Source: Aquifex sp.
GTDB lineage: Bacteria; Aquificota; Aquificia; Aquificales; Aquificaceae
Direction: 5' to 3'
DNA length: 45,521 bases
Assembly (NCBI GenBank): GCA_003978875.1
Contig: QNXQ01000121.1
Span: 1 to 45,521, forward strand
Shown here: positions 40,904 to 45,521 of the stretch, in pieces
Numbering within the stretch: the first letter of the stretch is position 1
Layout: every line of letters starts with the position of its first letter
The notes under the pieces: model-generated
Seen by the model: the letters and a program-made list of their open reading frames with translations, nothing else
What the model was told of the DNA's origin: nothing
Databases searched by the model: none
Program-made: the position numbers and the translations under genes

Positions 40904-42028
40904 TTAACCTCCTACTTTACATCCATCACAGGCTTTTTCTATTCCGTCGATAACAATCCTTTCCCCAGGAGAAAGACCTGCGAGAACCTCATAATAACCG
41001 TTGTATTCTCTACCTAACCTAACGAGTCTAAGTTCAAGGGTATTATCGGGTCTTACAACCCATACACCTGTAAAGTCCCAACGTTTAAAAACTGATTTCT
41101 TAGGAATAAAAATTGTAGGTTCCTGAAGTTTTTCTATTTTGAAAACTTTCGCAAATAGACCGCTCTTTACTCTGTTGTCATCTATAAGAGCCTTAACCTT
41201 GAAGGTTCTCGTCATAGGATTTATTGCGGGTTCAACTTCTATTACCTTTGCGAGGAAAGTTTTCCTGAGGGCTTCTATGTAAACTTCCAGCACGTCTCCT
41301 TCCTTAATTTCACCGAAGTATTTTTCAGGGAATGCTACTTCAACCTTGTAGGGTCTTCTTTCTAAAATCGCGAGAGGCATTCCAGGGTTCGCTATATCCC
41401 CTTTATCCACCATCTTCTGGATTATGTATCCGTCAAAGGGAGCTCTTACTTCCGCATAAGAGAGTTGAGCCTTTGCAGATTTGAAGGCCTCTCTTGCCAC
41501 TTTTATTTCAGCCTCTGCAGCTTCAAGTTGAGCCTTTGCAGCTTTGAATTTAGCTTCAATCTGGTCAAACTCATGTTCTGTTATAGCCCCTTCCTCTAAA
41601 AGTTTCTTGAATCTTTCGTAAGTTTTCTTTACAGCTTCATAGTTAGCTTTAGCAGCATGATAGTTCTTTTCAGCCTGTAGGATTCTTTCTCTCATTATGT
41701 TTACTTGAGCTCTGATATCTCTTGGGTCTATAACGAACAGGGTTTGCCCTTTCTTTACGAAATCACCTTCCTTTACACGGACCTCTATCACATACCCCAT
41801 AACCCTGGTGGATATTTCTGCCCTATCTCCCGCCACCACAACCCCCGTATAGGCTACGGGAACCTCCTTTACTACCTTAACCGGTTGTATTTCAATACCT
41901 CTTACTACTTTTACCTCTCTCTCTATTTCCTTTGCTTCTATTTTCGGATGGAAAACTCCCGCAAGCCACATAATGATGAGCACTATTGGAAGTATTAGAA
42001 ATAAAAAGTACTTGACAGCAGTCCTCAT
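40904..42028 (-). CDS. RND efflux membrane fusion protein (periplasmic adaptor)
   Basis: The 374-aa adaptor has one N-terminal anchor helix (YFLFLILPIVLIIMWLAGVF). A lipoyl half (VMGYVIEVRVKEGDFVKKGQ) is followed by a long coiled-coil hairpin rich in Ala/Glu/Lys (residues about 110-185), the second lipoyl half (VRAPFDGYIIQKMVDKGD) and beta-barrel domains. The C-terminus holds two cysteines (CDGC) near its end, which is unusual and could bind metal. Its start overlaps the tolC-like stop as ATGA, and the pump gene begins 4 bp after its own stop. Confidence 0.9.
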   Translation of the reverse strand: MRTAVKYFLFLILPIVLIIMWLAGVFHPKIEAKEIEREVKVVRGIEIQPVKVVKEVPVAYTGVVVAGDRAEISTRVMGYVIEVRVKEGDFVKKGQTLFVIDPRDIRAQVNIMRERILQAEKNYHAAKANYEAVKKTYERFKKLLEEGAITEHEFDQIEAKFKAAKAQLEAAEAEIKVAREAFKSAKAQLSYAEVRAPFDGYIIQKMVDKGDIANPGMPLAILERRPYKVEVAFPEKYFGEIKEGDVLEVYIEALRKTFLAKVIEVEPAINPMTRTFKVKALIDDNRVKSGLFAKVFKIEKLQEPTIFIPKKSVFKRWDFTGVWVVRPDNTLELRLVRLGREYNGYYEVLAGLSPGERIVIDGIEKACDGCKVGG

Positions 42029-43338
42029 TTTGTCACCTCCTCCTTAAGAACTCCTGCTGCAAAGAGAGCTTTGGCGTAAGCAATATTACAATCTCTCAAT
42101 GCCTTTACATACTCAAACCTAGCGTTATCCAATTGAGTTTGAGCATCCAGTAAATCTACAACGCGTGCCATCCCAACCTCGTATCTTTTTTTGACAACCC
42201 TGAGCACTTCTTCCGATTCCTTTAATCTGGTTTTGGCAGATTCAAGAGCCTTTAAGGCATTCTCATACTCGGCAAAAGCTTTATCTATCTCAAACATGAT
42301 AGCTTTAGCTAGAAGCTCCTTTTGATTCCTAAGAGCCAGTTCCCTTTTCTTTATACTTTTAGCCTTGAAGAGAGGGCTAAGACCTGTATTGAACTGCCAC
42401 TTCACTCCTACTCCTACCATGTATCCATTTCCCTGAGTTCCAAATGGGATATCCTTGTCATAAGTGGAGTAATTGGCAAATGCGAAGAAGTGAGGAAGTA
42501 TATCTCCTAAAGCACCTTTCTTTCCTTCTTTCAAGAGTTTGAGATAGTAAGAAATGGCTTTGTAATCTTCTCTGTTTTCCAAAGCTACCTTTTTTAACTT
42601 TGCTTTATCCACAACCGGACAACCTTCAAAGTCTTTTACATCAAATTCACCGTAAGATTTATTTACAAGTAGTTCAAGAGCCTTTTTGGCAACTTTGTAA
42701 TTATTTTCCGCCTGAGATAGCTTTTCCTGTGCCTTAGATAGATATACCTTTGCTCTGAGAACATCTGCAAATAGAGCAACTCCCGTTTTATAAGCCTTTT
42801 CGGCAAGTTTCATATGTTCTTCGGCGTCTTTGACAGCCATCTTCGCCACTTTTACCGCATTCTTTGCCAAAACGGCATTAGCATAAGCTTCAAAAACTTT
42901 AAGGATTACCTCCTCCTCCTTTCTACCGTATTTCGTTTTTTCGCCAAGCCATTTGTACTTAGACATATTCTTGAAAGCCCTCAATTTGCCTCCCATCCAT
43001 ATAGGAATTTCAATAGAAAGCTTCGTTTCAAAGTTCTCTATAGAATCGGGATTGTTCAATTTATCGGGAAAGAAATCCTGAGCGGTTATCCTTTCCTGAT
43101 TTAATTTTGTAAACAGGACGTAAGCGGGTATATCCGTTTTCGTAAAGGTTTCTTCCAGCTTCAAAGTGGGAAACAGCAAACCCTTAGCAGCTTTGTACTC
43201 GTATTCGGTAGCCTTTACCTGATTTTTATAGGATTTGAGTTCTAAGTTTTCCTTCAGAGCCTGCTGGATAAAAATCTTCAAAGGTATCTCCGCTGCAAAA
43301 CTAAGTCCGAAGAGAAGAAGGTATAAAAGCAGTCTCAT
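42025..43338 (-). CDS. TolC-like outer-membrane efflux protein
   Basis: The 437-aa protein has a signal peptide (MRLLLYLLLFGLSFA) and two repeats of the outer-membrane efflux fold: long helices such as VLKVFEAYANAVLAKNAVKVAK and KKRYEVGMARVVDLLDAQTQLDNA, with short beta segments between. It forms the exit channel for the adaptor and pump encoded downstream. The ATG at 43338 follows GGTGGAGGTAAAG and is preferred to an upstream in-frame codon. Confidence 0.9.
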   Translation of the reverse strand: MRLLLYLLLFGLSFAAEIPLKIFIQQALKENLELKSYKNQVKATEYEYKAAKGLLFPTLKLEETFTKTDIPAYVLFTKLNQERITAQDFFPDKLNNPDSIENFETKLSIEIPIWMGGKLRAFKNMSKYKWLGEKTKYGRKEEEVILKVFEAYANAVLAKNAVKVAKMAVKDAEEHMKLAEKAYKTGVALFADVLRAKVYLSKAQEKLSQAENNYKVAKKALELLVNKSYGEFDVKDFEGCPVVDKAKLKKVALENREDYKAISYYLKLLKEGKKGALGDILPHFFAFANYSTYDKDIPFGTQGNGYMVGVGVKWQFNTGLSPLFKAKSIKKRELALRNQKELLAKAIMFEIDKAFAEYENALKALESAKTRLKESEEVLRVVKKRYEVGMARVVDLLDAQTQLDNARFEYVKALRDCNIAYAKALFAAGVLKEEVTK

Positions 43339-43357
43339 CTTTACCTCCACCTTATTA

Positions 43358-43388
43358 ATTATATCATAATATTAGAATATTCTAATAT
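43358..43388 (-). promoter_or_regulatory. Efflux operon promoter with perfect 20-bp palindrome
   Basis: ATATTAGAATATTCTAATAT (43369-43388) is its own reverse complement. On the minus strand TTAGAA within it, 16 bp, and TATAAT (43358-43363) form a promoter, so the palindrome covers the -35 box. Such AT-rich dyads are common operators for ArsR- or MarR-type repressors. No such regulator gene lies nearby. Confidence 0.6.
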
Positions 43389-43390
43389 GC

Positions 43391-44635
43391 TTATGACCAT
43401 TCACATATTAGATTTACCTTTATACCCAAGAAATCCTCAACAAACTTACTTCCTGCCCTCCCCAAACTTTCCGCTCCAAGAAGGACAATTGCAAGTTCTT
43501 CCCTTCTTATCTTTTCCCCATTATCCTCTATTAGTCTCCTTACAAAATCTATATCCGTACCTTTTCCATCTTGGAGTGTATCTGCGGGAATACCCCAGAA
43601 TTCCTTAGCTTTTTCACCGCCGATTATTAAAACTTCACTTTTATCGGGAACAAATTCGGTTTTTAACGTAGCAACCACTTTACCCGACAACAGTTTTTCT
43701 CTGTACTGTGCAGGAACTATAAAGGTAGGATTTACAAGGGTTGTAGCAACTCTGAGAGGTAAATCCCTGAAGGGTTCGGAGAGTATTATTTTCACATTTT
43801 GCTTATTTAGGAATAATTTATCCCCGTTCACATGCTCAACTCTTCCTTTAGCAACACCTCTGATAGACTGGGAATAGGGTAAAACGTAGGATGGTATTAC
43901 CTCTTTATCCACCTCTATTTTTCCTTCCAAAACTTTCCAATTCAAGAAAGGAAACTCATACTCTTTTGCCGGAAGGTTTAGTTCTTCGACAAATAGTCTT
44001 ACTTCTTTTATAAACAACCTTTCTTCTTTAGAGCCCGGTCTCCTTCCTTTGAAGCTTACCAAATCCCACTGTACCGGTATATCTTTTTGTTTAAAGAGTC
44101 CATATATGCATCCGCAGTAGTCCTGCTGATATATATCTCTATCTTTAGAAAGTTTAAACATTTCTTGAGTTCCACCGCCTTTTCTGTAATCAAGAGTGAG
44201 GAACACCACCGACGAATCTTTCGTAGCCTCTTCTCCGGCTTTTTTGAGTTGAGGAATACTTTTTTTTGGACTCATTAAAAGAGTAGTTGTAAGATAATCA
44301 CAACCGAGTTCTTTTGCAACTTCTACAGATTTCTTAAGTCTGTGGTCAAAGCATATTTCACAACGGGCTCCTCTTTCCGGTTCATGTTCGTATCCCTTTA
44401 CTTTTTGAAGCCAGTTTTCTACATCGTATTCTCCTTCTATAAGTTTTATTCCCAGCTCCCTGCAAATTCTTTCCGTTTCAATGTATCTCAGCTTGTACTC
44501 CTCGTAAGGATGAATGTTCGGGTCGTAAAAGTATCCTACAATTTCACTTTCCGGGAAATCTTCCCTGAGTCTTTTTAGAAAGTAAATGGCATCCGGTGCA
44601 CAGCAAATGTGAACCAATATCTTACTCTTCTTCAT
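43391..44635 (-). CDS. queH: QueH-like epoxyqueuosine reductase with an unknown C-terminal domain
   Basis: Residues 1-195 match QueH (DUF208): the N-terminal VHICCAPD, the CEICFD pair in RGARCEICFDHRL, and YCGC later, which bind metal and Fe-S cluster in the family. QueH reduces epoxyqueuosine in tRNA to queuosine. About 220 further residues follow (from near FKGRRPGSK) with no cysteine pattern until a single C in the last residues; they do not match a domain I know. Stand-alone QueH is about 180-230 aa. The 5' end overlaps hspR by 14 bp. Confidence 0.82.
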   Translation of the reverse strand: MKKSKILVHICCAPDAIYFLKRLREDFPESEIVGYFYDPNIHPYEEYKLRYIETERICRELGIKLIEGEYDVENWLQKVKGYEHEPERGARCEICFDHRLKKSVEVAKELGCDYLTTTLLMSPKKSIPQLKKAGEEATKDSSVVFLTLDYRKGGGTQEMFKLSKDRDIYQQDYCGCIYGLFKQKDIPVQWDLVSFKGRRPGSKEERLFIKEVRLFVEELNLPAKEYEFPFLNWKVLEGKIEVDKEVIPSYVLPYSQSIRGVAKGRVEHVNGDKLFLNKQNVKIILSEPFRDLPLRVATTLVNPTFIVPAQYREKLLSGKVVATLKTEFVPDKSEVLIIGGEKAKEFWGIPADTLQDGKGTDIDFVRRLIEDNGEKIRREELAIVLLGAESLGRAGSKFVEDFLGIKVNLICEWS

Positions 44636-45032
44636 CTTTCTCCTTCTGTTTCGCTATAAGTATCTCTTCCAACTTCACTACCTTGGTTTTAGGAACTTTG
44701 ACTATAGCCTTTTGATAAGCTTCTCCTTGGAGTTTGGATAACTCATTTTGTATAAAATCCATAAGCTGGTCTATCTGTTTCTGCATCTCTTCTATTTGTT
44801 CCTTTAGATTAAGGATTATGTCTACACCTGCAAGGTTTACTCCAAGTTCCCTTGTGAGAAAAAGAATAAATTCAAGCCTCTCTAAATCCTCATCGGTGTA
44901 AAGACGGGTATTGCCTTCCGTTCTCGAGGGTTTTAACAGACCTTCCCTTTCGTAAAGCCTCAGTGTTTGAGGATGAATGTTGTACATCTTTGCAACGACA
45001 CCTATTGTATAATAGGCTTTCCTCTTCTTCAT
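44622..45032 (-). CDS. hspR: HspR-like MerR-family regulator
   Basis: The 136-aa protein has a MerR-type winged helix (TIGVVAKMYNIHPQTLRLYEREGLLKP in residues 9-35, then NTRLYTDEDLERLEFI) and a coiled-coil tail. HspR represses heat-shock genes and is usually encoded with dnaK or dnaJ, as here after dnaJ. The ATG at 45032 (5 bp after the dnaJ stop) is preferred to the GTG at 45041. No HAIR element was found within the window, but the operon promoter lies outside it. Confidence 0.88.
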   Translation of the reverse strand: MKKRKAYYTIGVVAKMYNIHPQTLRLYEREGLLKPSRTEGNTRLYTDEDLERLEFILFLTRELGVNLAGVDIILNLKEQIEEMQKQIDQLMDFIQNELSKLQGEAYQKAIVKVPKTKVVKLEEILIAKQKEKDEEE

Positions 45033-45037
45033 GGTTC

Positions 45038-45521
45038 TCACCTCTCTACAATTCTTTCAGGTTTCGGAAGAACTTCTTGAAGTTGCCTGAGAAGCTCTTC
45101 CGCTTTCTTTCCATCACCAAGCAACTTACTGAAAACGTTATACTTGGGAACGTCTATATGAACTCTCACGTACATATCTCCTCTACCGCTATCTTTTAGC
45201 CTGGGCATACCCTTTCCGGATACCTTAACTATGCTTCCTTCTTTGGTTCCGGGAGGAATCTTTACCTTAACTTTTTCACCATCAATGGTAGGAACTTCTA
45301 TCTCTGTACCTAAAACCGCTTCAGGAAAAGTTATATTCACATCGATATACAGGTCATCTCCTTTTCTTTCAAATATCTTATGAGGTTTCAAGTTAATAAC
45401 TATATAGAGATTTCCGGGAGATCCACCGTACCTTCCCGCATGTCCTTTACCCTCTACAACCAATTTGGAGCCGTGTCTTACTCCCGGAGGGATTTTGAAC
45501 TTTATGTTTTCTTTTTTCTTA
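45038..45521 (-). CDS. dnaJ: DnaJ family cochaperone, C-terminal part (runs off the window)
   Basis: The frame is open to the window edge and covers the substrate-binding C-terminal domains. It contains KIPPGVRHGSKLVVEGKGH, NITFPEAVLGTEIEVPT and KIPPGTKEGSIVKVSGKGM, all characteristic of DnaJ/CbpA. The visible part has no zinc-finger cysteines; these and the J domain, if present, are outside. The stop codon lies 5 bp before hspR, so both belong to one heat-shock operon. Confidence 0.9.
   Translation of the reverse strand, partial: KKKENIKFKIPPGVRHGSKLVVEGKGHAGRYGGSPGNLYIVINLKPHKIFERKGDDLYIDVNITFPEAVLGTEIEVPTIDGEKVKVKIPPGTKEGSIVKVSGKGMPRLKDSGRGDMYVRVHIDVPKYNVFSKLLGDGKKAEELLRQLQEVLPKPERIVER

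Noticed and set aside
1..45521. CRISPR arrays, insertion sequences or phage genes
   Set aside because: No regularly spaced direct repeats, transposase frames or terminal repeats were seen; the denitrification island shows no flanking mobility genes.

Overview
The window looks like chromosomal DNA from a hyperthermophilic, chemolithotrophic member of the Aquificaceae, most likely Aquifex or a close relative. Protein-coding DNA is AT-rich and strongly purine-biased on the coding strand, proteins are rich in K/E/I/V, and the stable RNA genes stand out as GC-rich islands. Housekeeping genes are scattered in short unrelated runs with many 1-20 bp overlaps. The species call is an inference from gene content and style; no alignment was run.

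Layout. (1) 1-618: a left edge with what look like two 5'-truncated, oppositely oriented gene remnants, one with a frameshift. (2) 618-11645: housekeeping genes panC, fmt, a small membrane pair, a PflX-like radical SAM gene, ccdA, hisH, a cytochrome c, the SRP RNA, dnaX, uvrB, an A-type Fe-S carrier, pdxA and a PTPS-III-like folate gene. (3) 11684-33566: a respiratory island for nitrate to N2O. It holds napAGHBLD (periplasmic nitrate reductase in the order known from Campylobacterota), norCB plus a small membrane protein, a convergent seven-gene operon for cytochrome cd1 nitrite reductase and heme d1 (nirS, nirN, a V4R gene, nirJ, nirF, nirE, nirDL), an Rrf2 regulator, an outer-membrane porin, an NrdD-like remnant, a radical SAM gene and an NnrS-like membrane protein. 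No N2O reductase is present in the window. (4) 33601-37501: lipoate ligase-like gene, hemC, tRNA-Ser(GGA), pncB, purN, rpsU. (5) 37651-43390: an RND efflux operon (tolC-like, membrane fusion protein, pump). (6) 43391-45521: a QueH fusion, hspR and the 3' part of a dnaJ.

How the genes work together. NapA/B with NapG/H would take quinol electrons to nitrate. NirS reduces nitrite to NO, and its heme d1 is built by NirE, NirDL, NirF, NirJ and NirN. NorCB reduces NO to N2O. The porin and NnrS-like protein fit anion passage and NO tolerance. CcdA and hemC serve cytochrome c and tetrapyrrole synthesis.

Most interesting signals: a shared 18-bp inverted repeat (AGTAAAT-N4-ATTTACT) over or next to the core promoters of nirS, norC and a cytochrome c gene; a perfect double TGAT-N4-ATCA palindrome just after the napA promoter; a GC-rich candidate structured RNA of about 180 nt between nirF and nirE; a NirN with an extra C-terminal heme c domain; a V4R protein inside the heme d1 operon; an A9 run in dnaX where a frameshift would add a tail that resembles other DnaX C-termini; a PTPS-III motif in the queD-like gene; and a truncated NrdD.
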